Shown piece after piece: positions 34,092-43,793 of a stretch of DNA of 64,000 bases; positions within the stretch are counted from its first letter, which is position 1; each line of letters starts with the position of its first letter. The DNA is from Betaproteobacteria bacterium (lineage in GTDB: Bacteria > Pseudomonadota > Gammaproteobacteria > Burkholderiales > Rhodocyclaceae), in the NCBI GenBank assembly GCA_009782565.1, contig WRIU01000001.1, positions 124,001 to 188,000 of the forward strand, in the 5' to 3' direction. The translations under genes were made by a program, and so were the position numbers. The notes below the pieces were generated by a model that ran no database searches, was not told where the DNA came from, and worked only from the letters and a program-made list of their open reading frames with translations.

Positions 34092-34532
34092 TCAATCGGC
34101 AAGCGGCGGCATTCCGGCGCGGCGGCGGACGCTGTCGAGGTAAGCGATTCCATCGGGGGGGGCCTTGTCGCGCAACGCTTTGAACATCGTCTCTCCCAGG
34201 CAGTCGAGCACATCGTGCATGGCGTTGTGGCGGCCACGGAGCCTACGCAGCGTCTCAAAAGCGGCTCGAATGCCAGAAGGTTGGTCGATCGAGAGTTGTT
34301 CCTCGATGGCGAGATGCAGAGACAGGTGCAAAAAGGGATTGATTTGACCGTCTTCGGGAGGAAATTCCCGTGTCATGGCGTCCGAGCCAGAGAGCAGGGG
34401 ATGGTATTCGGGGTGCTCCAGCACGATGCCCGCAGCGATGGTCTCAAGGGCAGACAAAACTTCCTGGGCCTGGTACTTACGCCAGGCTTCGATGAAGAAT
34501 TCTCGGACTTGCTCGCGGGTGGGGTTGAACAT
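34092..34532 (-). CDS. DUF1841 family protein
   Basis: This 146-residue soluble protein matches the DUF1841 pattern (MFNPTREQVREFFIEAWRKY, INPFLHLSLHLAIEEQLSID, HNAMHDVLDCLGETMF...). Conserved His residues in LHLSLHLAIEE and RHNAMHDVL suggest a metal-binding four-helix arrangement, but no function is established. In betaproteobacteria it often lies next to nth, as here (57-bp gap). Confidence 0.85.
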   Translation of the reverse strand: MFNPTREQVREFFIEAWRKYQAQEVLSALETIAAGIVLEHPEYHPLLSGSDAMTREFPPEDGQINPFLHLSLHLAIEEQLSIDQPSGIRAAFETLRRLRGRHNAMHDVLDCLGETMFKALRDKAPPDGIAYLDSVRRRAGMPPLAD

Positions 34533-34589
34533 GCGTGGGGTGCGCCGGGAAAACGAGTTTGCGTTAAAAACCGTGTTTTTTTCTTGGAT

Positions 34590-35222
34590 TCAGCCTGTTT
34601 TTTCTGACCAGCTACATAGATCGTACACGCAACAGGCCGCGCAATGTGTTTTTTTTGCAGTGCAACGATAGCGGCCGTGAAGTATCAACCAGTGATGCGC
34701 GTCGAGCAGATATTCGGCAGGAATGATTTTCATGAGCGCGTCTTCGACCTCGCCGACGTTCTTGCCGGGCGCAAGCCCCGTGCGGTTGGCGACCCGGAAG
34801 ACGTGTGTATCGACGGCCATGACCGGCTGGCGGAAGATGGTATTGAGCACGACGTTGGCAGTTTTTCGCCCCACGCCGGGCAGGGCTTCGAGCGCAGCGC
34901 GATCAGGCGGGACTTCGCCCTTGTGGCGCTCGATCAGCAGGTGGGAAAGCGCGATGACGTTCTTTGCCTTGGCGCGGTAAAGGCCAATGGTTTTGACGCA
35001 TTCGGCCAGTTGTTCTTCTCCTAGCGCGACCATCGCCTGCGGTGTCGGAGCCAGGGCGAATAGACGATGGGTTGCCACGTTGACGCTCTTGTCGGTGGCT
35101 TGCGCCGAGAGCACGACCGCGACGAGAAGCTGGTAGGGGCTGCCGTATTCGAGCTCGGTGCGCGGTTCCGGGGTGCGTTCAGCCAGACGGCGGAAGAATT
35201 CGCGCGCTGCCTCCGGTTTCAT
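34590..35222 (-). CDS. nth: Endonuclease III
   Basis: This is a base-excision DNA glycosylase/AP lyase for oxidised pyrimidines. The 210 residues contain the helix-hairpin-helix LPGVGRKTANVV with the catalytic Lys, VDTHVFRV with the catalytic Asp, and the [4Fe-4S] ligands in the C-x6-C-x2-C-x5-C spacing (CTAKKTHCAACCVYDLC). ATG 35222 matches the family start and lies 10 bp after the rnfE stop, so it is the last gene of the rnf operon. Confidence 0.95.
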   Translation of the reverse strand: MKPEAAREFFRRLAERTPEPRTELEYGSPYQLLVAVVLSAQATDKSVNVATHRLFALAPTPQAMVALGEEQLAECVKTIGLYRAKAKNVIALSHLLIERHKGEVPPDRAALEALPGVGRKTANVVLNTIFRQPVMAVDTHVFRVANRTGLAPGKNVGEVEDALMKIIPAEYLLDAHHWLILHGRYRCTAKKTHCAACCVYDLCSWSEKTG

Positions 35223-35232
35223 GGAGCTGTTT

Positions 35233-35925
35233 TCAGGCAGCGGGCGGCACGGATGCTTGTACCGGCGGCGGATTTGGGCTGACGCGCGTCGCGTGGTGGG
35301 CATTGATTGCGTTGTAGGCGGCAATCAGTCCAGCGAGGATAAAGAACGCACCGGGCGGCAGGGCTGCAAGCAGGAAGCCGGGATAGGCGTCGCCAAAAAC
35401 ACTGATTGGTTCCAGGCCGGAAAAGACCATCTCAATGCCGGAAAACAACGTGCCGTTGCCGATCAGCTCGCGCAGCAAGCCGAGCAACGCCAGCACCCAA
35501 ACCAGGCCAAACCCCATCGCAATGCCGTCCACGGTCGATTCCAGCAAGCCGTTCTTGGCGGCGTAGGCTTCAGCGCGGGCGAGCACGATGCAGTTGGTGG
35601 TGATGAGCGGGATGAAGATGCCGAGCACCAGGTACAGGCTGTGAAAATAGGCGTTGAATGCCAGATCGAGCACCGTCACCAGTGCCGCGATGATGAGAAT
35701 GAACACGGGGATGCGAATCTCGTAGGCGATCCAGCGCCGCAGCCCGGAGACCACCAGGTTCGAGAGGGTCATTGCCATGACGGTAGCGAGCCCCAGGCTG
35801 ACGGCGTTTACCATATTGGTGCTGATGGCGAGAATCGGGCAGAGGCCGAGAATTTGAGCCAGTCCTGGGTTTTGCCGCCACAGGCCGTTGCGGATGCTTT
35901 CCCGGAGGTGTCTGCTTTCGCTCAT
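35233..35925 (-). CDS. rnfE: Rnf complex subunit RnfE
   Basis: RnfE is a six-helix membrane subunit of the Rnf ferredoxin:NAD+ oxidoreductase. The 230 residues show NPGLAQILGLCPILAISTNM and IFIPLITTNCIVLARAEAYA, the paired half-channel motifs with conserved Cys shared with RnfA and NqrD/E. A Pro-rich cytoplasmic tail of about 25 residues follows. The start overlaps rnfG by 4 bp. Confidence 0.94.
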   Translation of the reverse strand: MSESRHLRESIRNGLWRQNPGLAQILGLCPILAISTNMVNAVSLGLATVMAMTLSNLVVSGLRRWIAYEIRIPVFILIIAALVTVLDLAFNAYFHSLYLVLGIFIPLITTNCIVLARAEAYAAKNGLLESTVDGIAMGFGLVWVLALLGLLRELIGNGTLFSGIEMVFSGLEPISVFGDAYPGFLLAALPPGAFFILAGLIAAYNAINAHHATRVSPNPPPVQASVPPAA

Positions 35926-36650
35926 TGTTTATTTCCCTCCCCTTGCTCCGCACTGAAGCGGCTGCCCTCCGGAGCGGCGAAAAGCGCCTCCCGGCGCGCA
36001 TTGACCCAGGCGGCAGCGCGCCCCACTGCGCGCGTGACGGCACGGGCGCTGATCGTCGCGCCGGCGTGGTAGTCGAAATTGCCGCCATCCTTTTTCACTT
36101 CCCACCGCGTGGCGGACGCATCCGCCCCAGAGAACTGATGTATCCACGGGGCTTCTTTCTTTCGATCCTTGGCCGGGTCGATGTAGTCGCCCAGCCCTGG
36201 CGTTTCATGGTGCGAGGCGACCCGCACGCCACCAATTCGGCCTTCGTTGTCCAAGGAGACGATCAGGTTGATGCGCCCACCGTAGCCGTCCGGCGCGAAG
36301 GTCTCGAACACTAGCGCTACAGGCGCGCTACCGTTGCGGGCGCGCCAGATTTTGCCGACATGGTTTTCATTGCTGGTTTCGGCTTCGATCACGTCGGTGA
36401 GCAAGGCATTGTCGTAAGCGAGGTTCGGCAGCACTTCGCCGATGAGCAGCATTTGTTGCTGGTCAATGGCGGCTTGGATACGGTCGCGCGTCATCTCATA
36501 CGTGAACGCCATGAGGGAAGTGAAGGCCAGCGTGAAGGCAAACAGGCCGAAGGCCGAAATCAGCGCACGGGCGAGCGCGGGTGGCAGCTTTGCGAAAAAA
36601 CCTGGGCTGGAAGCAGACGATTCGGTGCGCGCGGGATCGGGGACAGTCAT
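35922..36650 (-). CDS. rnfG: Rnf complex subunit RnfG
   Basis: RnfG is a bitopic subunit carrying a covalently bound FMN. It has a membrane helix near residue 30-52 (LISAFGLFAFTLAFTSLMAF) and a periplasmic FMN-binding domain. The flavinylation motif lies in DYHAGATISARAVTRAV, where Thr is the expected attachment site. GVRVASHHETPGLGDYI is also conserved. The 242-residue length fits the family. It overlaps rnfD and rnfE by 4 bp. Confidence 0.93.
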   Translation of the reverse strand: MTVPDPARTESSASSPGFFAKLPPALARALISAFGLFAFTLAFTSLMAFTYEMTRDRIQAAIDQQQMLLIGEVLPNLAYDNALLTDVIEAETSNENHVGKIWRARNGSAPVALVFETFAPDGYGGRINLIVSLDNEGRIGGVRVASHHETPGLGDYIDPAKDRKKEAPWIHQFSGADASATRWEVKKDGGNFDYHAGATISARAVTRAVGRAAAWVNARREALFAAPEGSRFSAEQGEGNKQ

Positions 36651-37648
36651 GACCGAGGTTCCTTGCGCTGGCCGACAAGGGCAGGTTGGGTCGCGTGGTT
36701 GATGAGCGGAACGCAGATGTTCATCAACAGCACTGCGAAGGCGATGCCGTCAGGGTACATGCCGAAAGTGCGTATGACCCAGGCGATGATCCCGACCCCG
36801 GCGGCGAAAATGAATTTACCGAGCGGGGAACTTGCCCCCGTGACCGGGTCGGTGACGATGAAAAAAGCCGCGAGCATCGCCCCGCCACTGGCGAGATGGA
36901 AGAGCGGGGAGGGGAAACTGTCCGGCGCGAGGAGCCAGGCGACGCCAGCCGTGAATCCCATGCCAACGATGAAACCGATTGGCAAGTGCCAGGTGATGAC
37001 GCGGCGCGCGAGCAAAAAGAGGCCGCCGACAAAATAACCTGTCGCGATCCATTCCCATCCCCGCCCCCCGGCGAAGCCGAAAGTTTCGGAAGAGAGGATC
37101 GTGTGGACGTCGACCTGGTTGCGTAATCCGGTACGCATGGCATCCAGAGCCGTCGCGCCGGTGATACCGTCGATTTCGCGGCTGCCGCCGAGAATCAGAT
37201 GCAACTGGGTGGCGAAGTCGAGTCCGTCGATATGGGGCCATTGCGACATCAGCGCCGGATAGGCGACGATCACCGCGCAATAGGCGGCCATTGCCGGGTT
37301 GAACGGGTTTTGCCCGATGCCGCCATACAGGTGTTTGGCTCCGACGATGGCGACCAGCACGCCGATCACGGTGAGCCACCAGGGCGCGATGGAAGGCAGG
37401 ATGAGCGCGACGAGCCAGGCCGTGACGAGCGCCGAGCCATCGCTCAACGTAATCCACAGGGCGCGCTTTCGCAGCCGGAGCACCAGCGCCTCGGAGGCCA
37501 GCGCCGTCACGGAGGCGATGGCGATATTGACCAGGATGCCCGCACCGACCAGCCATACATAGGCGGCAATGCCGGGCAGGAGCGCGGCCAGCACGGTCAT
37601 CATCACGCGCTGTACGCTGGCAGGTTGTCGGATATGCGGAGAAGTCAT
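36647..37648 (-). CDS. rnfD: Rnf complex subunit RnfD
   Basis: RnfD is a polytopic NqrB-like subunit with covalent FMN. The 333 residues begin SPHIRQPASVQRVMMTVLAA, followed by about nine helices. The FMN attachment motif is in DGITGATALDAMRTG. GQNPFNPAMAAYCAVIVAYP and DPVTGASSPLGKFIFAAGVG are further family signatures. It lies in the fixed order rnfABCDGE. Confidence 0.94.
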   Translation of the reverse strand: MTSPHIRQPASVQRVMMTVLAALLPGIAAYVWLVGAGILVNIAIASVTALASEALVLRLRKRALWITLSDGSALVTAWLVALILPSIAPWWLTVIGVLVAIVGAKHLYGGIGQNPFNPAMAAYCAVIVAYPALMSQWPHIDGLDFATQLHLILGGSREIDGITGATALDAMRTGLRNQVDVHTILSSETFGFAGGRGWEWIATGYFVGGLFLLARRVITWHLPIGFIVGMGFTAGVAWLLAPDSFPSPLFHLASGGAMLAAFFIVTDPVTGASSPLGKFIFAAGVGIIAWVIRTFGMYPDGIAFAVLLMNICVPLINHATQPALVGQRKEPRS

Positions 37649-39207
37649 GTTTGTTGATCGTGCGAAGGCGCGGCATTGTCCTGAATGGAAGGCTGCATTT
37701 TGGCCTGTTCCACGGCGGCGGCGATTAGCGCGGAGTCGCCCTCGGAGGCAGCCTTGGCGCGGGTTTCGGCAGCCTTGGCGGCCAGGCGCGCCGCCTTCTC
37801 GGTTTTTTCGCGCTCCAGCCGGAAACTGCGAAATTCAAACCGCGTCCGGGCTTGTTCGGCGGTTTTCCGTTCTTCGTTGCGGGCGCGGATTTCGCTTTTG
37901 GCAAAGCGGAAGTAATCGACGAGCGGAATATGCGCCGGGCACACATAAGCGCAACAGCCGCACTCCATACAGGTGAAGAGATGATGCTGCTCGGCGCTAT
38001 CGAGATTCTTCGCGCGGCTGGCCCAGTACAGTTCAAACGGCTGCAATCCGATTGGGCAGGCGCTCGCGCAACTGCCGCAGCGGATACAAGGCTGTTCGGG
38101 CGGCGGCAGTGGGAAAAGTTCGTTTGAAGCGGCAATCAGGCAATTACAGCCTTTGGCGATGGGTGCGTCGAGACTGGGCAGGGTGAAGCCCATCATCGGC
38201 CCGCCCATCAGGACGCGGCTTGTGCCGGATTTTACCCCGCAGAATGCAAGCAGGTCGGAAACCGGCATGCCGAGCGGCGTTTCATAATTGCCCGGACGTT
38301 CGACATTGCCGGTCACGGTGACGATGCGCGAGACCATCGACTCGCCGTGCAGCAGGGCGCGGCACACCGCGTGCGCGGTCGCGACGTTGAAACATTGAAT
38401 GCCAAAATCTGTGATGCGTTTGTCGGGAGCAATCTCGATGCCGGTGAGCACACTGACGAGTTGCTTTTCCCCTCCGGTCGGGTAGAGCGTCGGTACGGCA
38501 ATGACGTTCATTTTGTCCGCGCCCAGGCATTTACGCGCGACAGGTTCCATGTCCTGTATGGCGGCGCGCATGGCGGCGATGGCTTCGGGCTTGTTGTCCT
38601 CGATACCGACCAATACCTGTCGCGCGCCGGTCAAATGCGCCAGGATTGCCGAACCCGTTACGATATGGGCGGCGCGTTCGCGCATCAGGCGGTCGTCGCA
38701 AGTGATCCATGGCTCGCATTCCGCGCCGTTGATGACCAGCGTTTCGATTTCACTGTCGGCCTTGAGGTGGCTCGGAAAAGTCGCACCGCCCATGCCGACG
38801 ATACCGCTTGCCTGGATGCGGAGAATCAAATCCTCGCGGCTCGCCGTGGCGGGGTCGAGCGGCTCATGCGTGATCCAGCGTTCCTCCCCGTCCGGTTCGA
38901 TCACGATGGCCGGTGAGGCCAGCCCGGATGGATGCGCCATCGGGTAACGCCCGATTTCCGTCACCGTGCCCGAAGTCGGTGCGTGAATGGCCGTACCTGC
39001 CACGCCCTCGGCCTCGCCGATACACTGGCCTTTCAATACTTTGTCGCCGACGGTGACGATGGTTCTAGCCGCGCCCTGGCTTCCCTGAGTGAGCAAGACC
39101 ACCAGCCGCGACGGTAGCGGCACATGACTGATCGGTGCCCCGGAGGATTCCGCTTTGTGGGAGTCGGGCTTGATGCCGCCCCGGAAGCTGAAAAGGCGCG
39201 AAATCAT
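37645..39207 (-). CDS. rnfC: Rnf complex subunit RnfC
   Basis: RnfC is the NADH- and FMN-binding soluble subunit docked to the membrane complex. The 520 residues start [20 protein letters not shown], the usual RnfC N-terminus, then the [10 protein letters not shown] and [15 protein letters not shown] blocks, an SLBB-like region and two ferredoxin motifs ([14 protein letters not shown] and [16 protein letters not shown]). The C-terminal Lys/Ala/Glu-rich coiled tail of about 70 residues is shorter than in E. coli RsxC. ATG 39207 overlaps the rnfB stop. Confidence 0.94.
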   Translation of the reverse strand: MISRLFSFRGGIKPDSHKAESSGAPISHVPLPSRLVVLLTQGSQGAARTIVTVGDKVLKGQCIGEAEGVAGTAIHAPTSGTVTEIGRYPMAHPSGLASPAIVIEPDGEERWITHEPLDPATASREDLILRIQASGIVGMGGATFPSHLKADSEIETLVINGAECEPWITCDDRLMRERAAHIVTGSAILAHLTGARQVLVGIEDNKPEAIAAMRAAIQDMEPVARKCLGADKMNVIAVPTLYPTGGEKQLVSVLTGIEIAPDKRITDFGIQCFNVATAHAVCRALLHGESMVSRIVTVTGNVERPGNYETPLGMPVSDLLAFCGVKSGTSRVLMGGPMMGFTLPSLDAPIAKGCNCLIAASNELFPLPPPEQPCIRCGSCASACPIGLQPFELYWASRAKNLDSAEQHHLFTCMECGCCAYVCPAHIPLVDYFRFAKSEIRARNEERKTAEQARTRFEFRSFRLEREKTEKAARLAAKAAETRAKAASEGDSALIAAAVEQAKMQPSIQDNAAPSHDQQT

Positions 39208-39749
39208 GCCACCACCTTGAGTCCTTTTACCGGGTACTTCCAGCGCCAGTTTTGCGGCGTGCGCGGCTCTTCCACCAGCGCGATGCAATCGACCGGGCAG
39301 GGCGGCAGGCACAACTCGCAACCCGTGCAATAGCGGCTCACCACCGTGTGCATCTGCTTGGCTGAACCAATGATGGCATCGACCGGGCACGCCTGAATGC
39401 ACAATGTGCAGCCGATGCAGGTTTGCTCATCGATGATTGCTACCGTTTTCAGCTTCTCGACCGGCGCCCCGTGCGGCTTGAACTCACGCCCAAGCATTTC
39501 CGCCAGTTTTTGCGCGCCATCGTCGCCGCCAGGCGTACACAGGTTGATTTCGGCTTCGCCGTTGGCAATGGCTTCGGCATAAGGCTTGCAGCCCGGATAA
39601 CCGCATTGGGCGCATTGGGTTTGTGGCAGGATGGCGTCGATCTGCTCGGCCAGCGGATTACCTTCGACCTTGAAGTAAACGGCGGCATAGCCTAGTGCCG
39701 TGCCGAGCACAAGGGCTATCCCTGTCATGACTAGAAGAGCGGAAAGCAT
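39204..39749 (-). CDS. rnfB: Rnf complex subunit RnfB
   Basis: RnfB is the membrane-anchored ferredoxin subunit that receives electrons from ferredoxin. The 181 residues have an N-terminal helix, a [16 protein letters not shown] four-Cys cluster domain and two [4Fe-4S] motifs, [16 protein letters not shown] and [16 protein letters not shown]. It starts 33 bp after the rnfA stop and overlaps rnfC. Confidence 0.95.
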   Translation of the reverse strand: MLSALLVMTGIALVLGTALGYAAVYFKVEGNPLAEQIDAILPQTQCAQCGYPGCKPYAEAIANGEAEINLCTPGGDDGAQKLAEMLGREFKPHGAPVEKLKTVAIIDEQTCIGCTLCIQACPVDAIIGSAKQMHTVVSRYCTGCELCLPPCPVDCIALVEEPRTPQNWRWKYPVKGLKVVA

Positions 39750-39782
39750 TGATCTGGAAAAAGGCCGGGGGATATTGTGGTT

Positions 39783-40367
39783 TTAGTGGTGAAAACGATC
39801 CAATCCGGCAAAGCCCATGAAGGCAAGGCTCATGAAACCGGCAGTCATCATGGCGATAGGCACTCCCCGGAACGCCAATGGCACATCGGCCCCTTCGAGC
39901 CGTTCGCGGATACCGGCGAACAGAATCAGGGCAAAAGTGAAACCGACAGCGGAACCGAATCCGAACAGCAGGGATTCGAGCAGGCCGTAACCGAGGTTCG
40001 CGCTCAACAGAGGAACGCCGAGCACAGCGCAGTTCGTGGTAATCAGCGGCAGGTAAATGCCGAGTACTTGCTGCAATAACGGGCTGGTCTTGTGGATGAC
40101 GAGTTCCGTGATCTGCACGATGGCCGCAATGACCACAATGAAAGCCAGCGTACGCAGATAGGCGAGGTCGAACGGCATCAACAGATAGTGGTCGATCAGA
40201 TAACACGTCCCCGAAGCCAGCGTGAGCACGAAAGTTGTTGCCAATCCCATGCCAATGGCGGTTTCGAGCTTCTTCGACGTTCCCATGAACGGGCACAGCC
40301 CGAGGATACGGGCGAAAACCACGTTATTGACGAGGACAGCGCCGAGGACGACGAAGAGATAGCTCAT
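39783..40367 (-). CDS. rnfA: Rnf complex subunit RnfA
   Basis: This is a six-helix integral membrane subunit, homologous to RnfE. The 194 residues include [20 protein letters not shown] and [20 protein letters not shown] with the conserved Cys residues that are thought to bind an intramembrane iron-sulfur centre. It is the first gene of the rnfABCDGE-nth run. The direction of pumping and coupling ion cannot be told from sequence alone. Confidence 0.95.
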   Translation of the reverse strand: MSYLFVVLGAVLVNNVVFARILGLCPFMGTSKKLETAIGMGLATTFVLTLASGTCYLIDHYLLMPFDLAYLRTLAFIVVIAAIVQITELVIHKTSPLLQQVLGIYLPLITTNCAVLGVPLLSANLGYGLLESLLFGFGSAVGFTFALILFAGIRERLEGADVPLAFRGVPIAMMTAGFMSLAFMGFAGLDRFHH

Positions 40368-40419
40368 TTGGAGTGGTTGCAGGGCACGGATAAAGGGACA
40401 AAATTATACAAGTAAAGCC

Positions 40420-41427
40420 TTAGGCCGTCGTTGCCCGCACACATTCGCGGACGAGGCTGGGGCCGCGAAAGATCAGGCCGCTCAACAACTGTACCAGAGT
40501 TGCACCGGCATCGAGTTTCGCGCGCGCGTCCGCGCCGTCGAGCACGCCTCCTGCCGCGATGATCGGTATTTCCCCCGCCAATTCTTGCGCGAGCTGGCGT
40601 ATCACGGCAGTCGATGCCTCCAGCAGCGGAGCGCCCGACAGCCCTCCCTCCTGATCGGCGTGGCGCAGCCCCTCCACCTTGTCGCGGGCAAGCGTGGTAT
40701 TGGTGGCGATTACGGCGTCGATACGGTGGCGGCGCAGCGCGTCGGTAATATCCGAGACACCGACCGCGTCGAGGTCTGGCGCGATTTTCAGCGCCAGCGG
40801 CACATAGTGCCCGTGATGCTCGGCCAGGCGATGCTGGGCTTCCTTGAGGCGGGCGAGAAACTGGTCGAGTTCGGAAGCGTCCTGCAACTGGCGCAGGTTT
40901 TTTGTATTGGGCGATGAAATGTTGACCGTGACATAGCTTGCCACTTCGTACACCCTCTCCAGAGCCGTAAGATAATCTTCGACGGCGCGTTCCATGGGTG
41001 TACCAACATTCTTGCCGATATTGATGCCGAGAATCCCCTTGTATTTGGCCGCGCGCGCATTGGCTACGAGCGCGTCAACCCCGTGGTTGTTGAAACCCAT
41101 GCGGTTGATGATGGCGCGCGCTTCCGGCAACCTGAACATGCGCGGGCGCGGATTTCCCGGCTGCGCGCGCGGCGTGACCGTGCCAATTTCCAGAAAACCG
41201 AACCCCATCAACGCCAATCCGTCGATGGCCTCGCCATTTTTGTCGAGCCCGGCGGCAAGCCCGATACGATTGGGGAAGGTGAGCCCCATAACCTCGACCG
41301 GGGCGGCAGAGTGTGGCTGTCCGGCGGGCAGCAGGCGGCCGGCGGCATGCAGGGCGGCAATAGCGGCTTCGTGCGCGGTTTCAGGGTCAAACGAAAACAG
41401 GACAGGGCGAATCAGATCGTAAAGCAT
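40420..41427 (-). CDS. pyrD: Dihydroorotate dehydrogenase (quinone), class 2
   Basis: It oxidises dihydroorotate to orotate in pyrimidine synthesis, passing electrons to membrane quinone. The 335 residues start [20 protein letters not shown], the amphipathic membrane-binding helix of class 2 enzymes. They contain [40 protein letters not shown] with the catalytic Ser, and [20 protein letters not shown]. The open frame extends 46 codons upstream, but the family start is ATG 41427. Confidence 0.95.
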   Translation of the reverse strand: MLYDLIRPVLFSFDPETAHEAAIAALHAAGRLLPAGQPHSAAPVEVMGLTFPNRIGLAAGLDKNGEAIDGLALMGFGFLEIGTVTPRAQPGNPRPRMFRLPEARAIINRMGFNNHGVDALVANARAAKYKGILGINIGKNVGTPMERAVEDYLTALERVYEVASYVTVNISSPNTKNLRQLQDASELDQFLARLKEAQHRLAEHHGHYVPLALKIAPDLDAVGVSDITDALRRHRIDAVIATNTTLARDKVEGLRHADQEGGLSGAPLLEASTAVIRQLAQELAGEIPIIAAGGVLDGADARAKLDAGATLVQLLSGLIFRGPSLVRECVRATTA

Positions 41428-41638
41428 GGAGGCGATTGTAGCGACTCGTGCCTGGAGGCGCGACATGGAGTACCTTCCCCATAGTAGGCGTGAATTTTTA
41501 CATTTATACAGCTTTACCGATGGACTACTTTTGTTGGACGGTATGACGGTGCATATATACGACACATGTGCCCTCGTGAAGAAGTCGCCAAAGGAGGAAA
41601 AAGTAAGACTTTGTCATAATCAGGAGATGGGGATAAAA

Positions 41639-42760
41639 ATGAGCAATACCCGCGATCTGGTCATGCTGGTGGATGACAACCTTGCCAACCTGATGGTTGG
41701 CAAGGAGGCTCTGTCCGATACTTATAGCGTGATAACAGTCCCTTCAGCGTCAAAAATGTTTGATCTGCTGACAAGCTATACGCCGAAGCTGATTTTGTTG
41801 GATATTGATATGCCTGAGATGAGTGGATATGAGGCAATCAAAATTCTGAAAAACAATCCGAAGATGAAAAATATTCCGGTTATTTTTCTTACATCCATGA
41901 ATGATTCTGATAGCGAACTTCAAGGATTGAATTTGGGTGCTGTTGATTATATAGGTAAACCATTTTCAGCGCCTCTTTTGAAAAAACGTGTCGAAGTACA
42001 TATATTGGTAGAGAAACAGAAAAGATCGCTACAAGATTACAACAAAAATTTGCAGGAAATGGTAGCGAACAAAACACAAACTATACTTAAATTACAGAAT
42101 AAGGTTTTGCAGGCAATGGCAGAACTAGTGGAAGGACGAGATAACATGACAGGGAATCATATTGAACGAACGCAGCATTGTCTGGGGATATTATTGTCTA
42201 ACATGTTTGCGATGGGGGTCTACCAGGAAGAAACAAATGGGTGGGATATCGGTCTATTACTTCAGTCTTCTTTGCTGCATGATGTCGGGAAAATTGCTAT
42301 CCATGACAGTATTCTCAAAAAGCCTGGAAAATTGACGAAAGAAGAATTCGATGAAATGAAAAAACATGTTATGTATGGCGTCAAATTTATAGAAAAACTG
42401 GAAGAAGACCAAGAGGATAGCCTTTTTTTACAATATGCCAAAATTTTTATCAAATACCATCACGAAAGATGGGACGGTTCTGGTTATCCAGATAATCTTG
42501 TTGGTATGGAAATTCCATTACTGGGACGACTGATGGCAATAGTTGATGTCTACGAAGCTCTGACTTCTAAGCGTTGTTACAAATCGGCAATTGACCATAA
42601 AACAGCGGTAAATATTATTTTGCAAGGTAGAGGGACAGATTTTGATCCAGTTTTGATTGATTTGTTTGAACAGTGCTCAGAACAATTACCATTCTCCATG
42701 TTATATAATAAAAAATCAAATAATGAGAGTTTTTCTCTGCTTGATGTCGTTTCATTATGA
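41639..42760 (+). CDS. Response regulator with HD-GYP domain
   Basis: The 373-residue protein has a receiver domain (residues 6-125: VDDN at 11-14, phosphoacceptor Asp55 in LLDIDMPEMSG, and the Thr/Lys switch residues in LTSMND and GKPF). A coiled-coil linker follows, then an HD-GYP c-di-GMP phosphodiesterase domain: His214-Asp215 in LLHDVGKIAIHD, and HHERWDGSGYPDNL near 275-287. GGGGATAAAA precedes ATG 41639. The frame is open further upstream, but those codons are probably not translated. Codon use is AT-rich, unlike the pyrD and purD neighbours. It is first in an operon with the two next genes. Confidence 0.9.
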   Translation: MSNTRDLVMLVDDNLANLMVGKEALSDTYSVITVPSASKMFDLLTSYTPKLILLDIDMPEMSGYEAIKILKNNPKMKNIPVIFLTSMNDSDSELQGLNLGAVDYIGKPFSAPLLKKRVEVHILVEKQKRSLQDYNKNLQEMVANKTQTILKLQNKVLQAMAELVEGRDNMTGNHIERTQHCLGILLSNMFAMGVYQEETNGWDIGLLLQSSLLHDVGKIAIHDSILKKPGKLTKEEFDEMKKHVMYGVKFIEKLEEDQEDSLFLQYAKIFIKYHHERWDGSGYPDNLVGMEIPLLGRLMAIVDVYEALTSKRCYKSAIDHKTAVNIILQGRGTDFDPVLIDLFEQCSEQLPFSMLYNKKSNNESFSLLDVVSL

Positions 42761-42792
42761 TTTAATTAAACAAAATGAACGGAGAGCCTTTA

Positions 42793-43791
42793 ATGCCAGT
42801 ATCAATTTTCCAAACTAGGCACTTTTTTATAATAAATCCTATATGTTTCGACAGTCACCTGAAAATGGAGGCAATGATCACAGGAATACATCATTTTTTC
42901 AATGCTTTTAACAATTCGCCGGAGCAGACACCGCCGGACTATGCTGTTCATGTCTCGCGTTTTCCGCGTGATGCCATTTGTGCGATTCAGCGGTTTGCTG
43001 GTGCCGTTCCATCCGGCAACCCACTCAGGGTATATGCGGTGGGGGGCAGTGGGATTTTATTCGATTGCCTGAATGGTGTTGTTGGGTTGCCGAATGTGGA
43101 ATTAGGTATTATACCCTATGGAAAAAAGATTGATTTCTGTCGTGTTTTTGGAGAAGCGAATAAAGCGGCCTTCAATTCATTGGAAGCACAAGTTTACGCA
43201 CCTTCCGTTCCAATGGATGCGCTGTATTGCGGTAGCAATTACGCTCTGAGTCACTGCTTGATTGGCTTTGAGGCGTTGTGCCGTAGTAACACAGAGAGAG
43301 TACGTAAACAGCGTACTTTCATGAATCGGTGCATGTTAAATTTTTCAAAATTCTTGAACTTCAATTCTTTGTACTTTATGGGAGCTATCAATTCTGAAAT
43401 ACTCAGGCAAAACTACCGTATCTGGGTAGACGACGAAAATTTGAGTGGGGGACATGCTTTTATCAATATTGCTAACAGTCCGTATTATGCTAGAAATAAA
43501 AAGAATATTATCCTGGAGGCTGATCCAACTGATGGTAGGTTAGATGTATTGTTAAGTGATGAAATCAATTTATTAGAGAGTTATAATGTATTGAATAAAT
43601 ATGTAAATGGAAGTTATGAAAAATATCCACATCTCTTTACATATCGGCGCGCGAAAAAAGTTTTTTTGACATCCAATAGTCCATTGATACTCGATCTGGA
43701 CGGAGAGGTTTTTTATGATAAATACATTTCTGTTGAAATTAAGCCGGGGGTAGTGAGAATCATTGATCCGACTCAGGTGCGTCAGGAGTGA
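42793..43791 (+). CDS. Diacylglycerol-kinase-fold protein with degenerate catalytic motifs
   Basis: The 332-residue protein aligns in outline with YegS/DgkB lipid kinases. Equivalent motifs are FFIINP for the first strand, and [15 protein letters not shown] where catalytic enzymes have GGDGT...[20 protein letters not shown] stands where they have PxGTGNDFA, and [10 protein letters not shown] is the C-terminal DGE motif. Asp, Thr and the GTGND loop, which bind ATP and metal, are changed. It may be an inactive sensor of a lipid or nucleotide. GGAGAG 6 bp before ATG 42793 decides that start over 42775. The gene overlaps the kinase leader. It is AT-rich like its neighbours. Confidence 0.65.
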   Translation: MPVSIFQTRHFFIINPICFDSHLKMEAMITGIHHFFNAFNNSPEQTPPDYAVHVSRFPRDAICAIQRFAGAVPSGNPLRVYAVGGSGILFDCLNGVVGLPNVELGIIPYGKKIDFCRVFGEANKAAFNSLEAQVYAPSVPMDALYCGSNYALSHCLIGFEALCRSNTERVRKQRTFMNRCMLNFSKFLNFNSLYFMGAINSEILRQNYRIWVDDENLSGGHAFINIANSPYYARNKKNIILEADPTDGRLDVLLSDEINLLESYNVLNKYVNGSYEKYPHLFTYRRAKKVFLTSNSPLILDLDGEVFYDKYISVEIKPGVVRIIDPTQVRQE

Positions 43792-43793
43792 AA

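Noticed and set aside
35158-36072. Plus-strand 304-codon frame opposite rnfE/rnfG
   Set aside because: The rnf genes on the minus strand are complete and conserved. This is a shadow frame.
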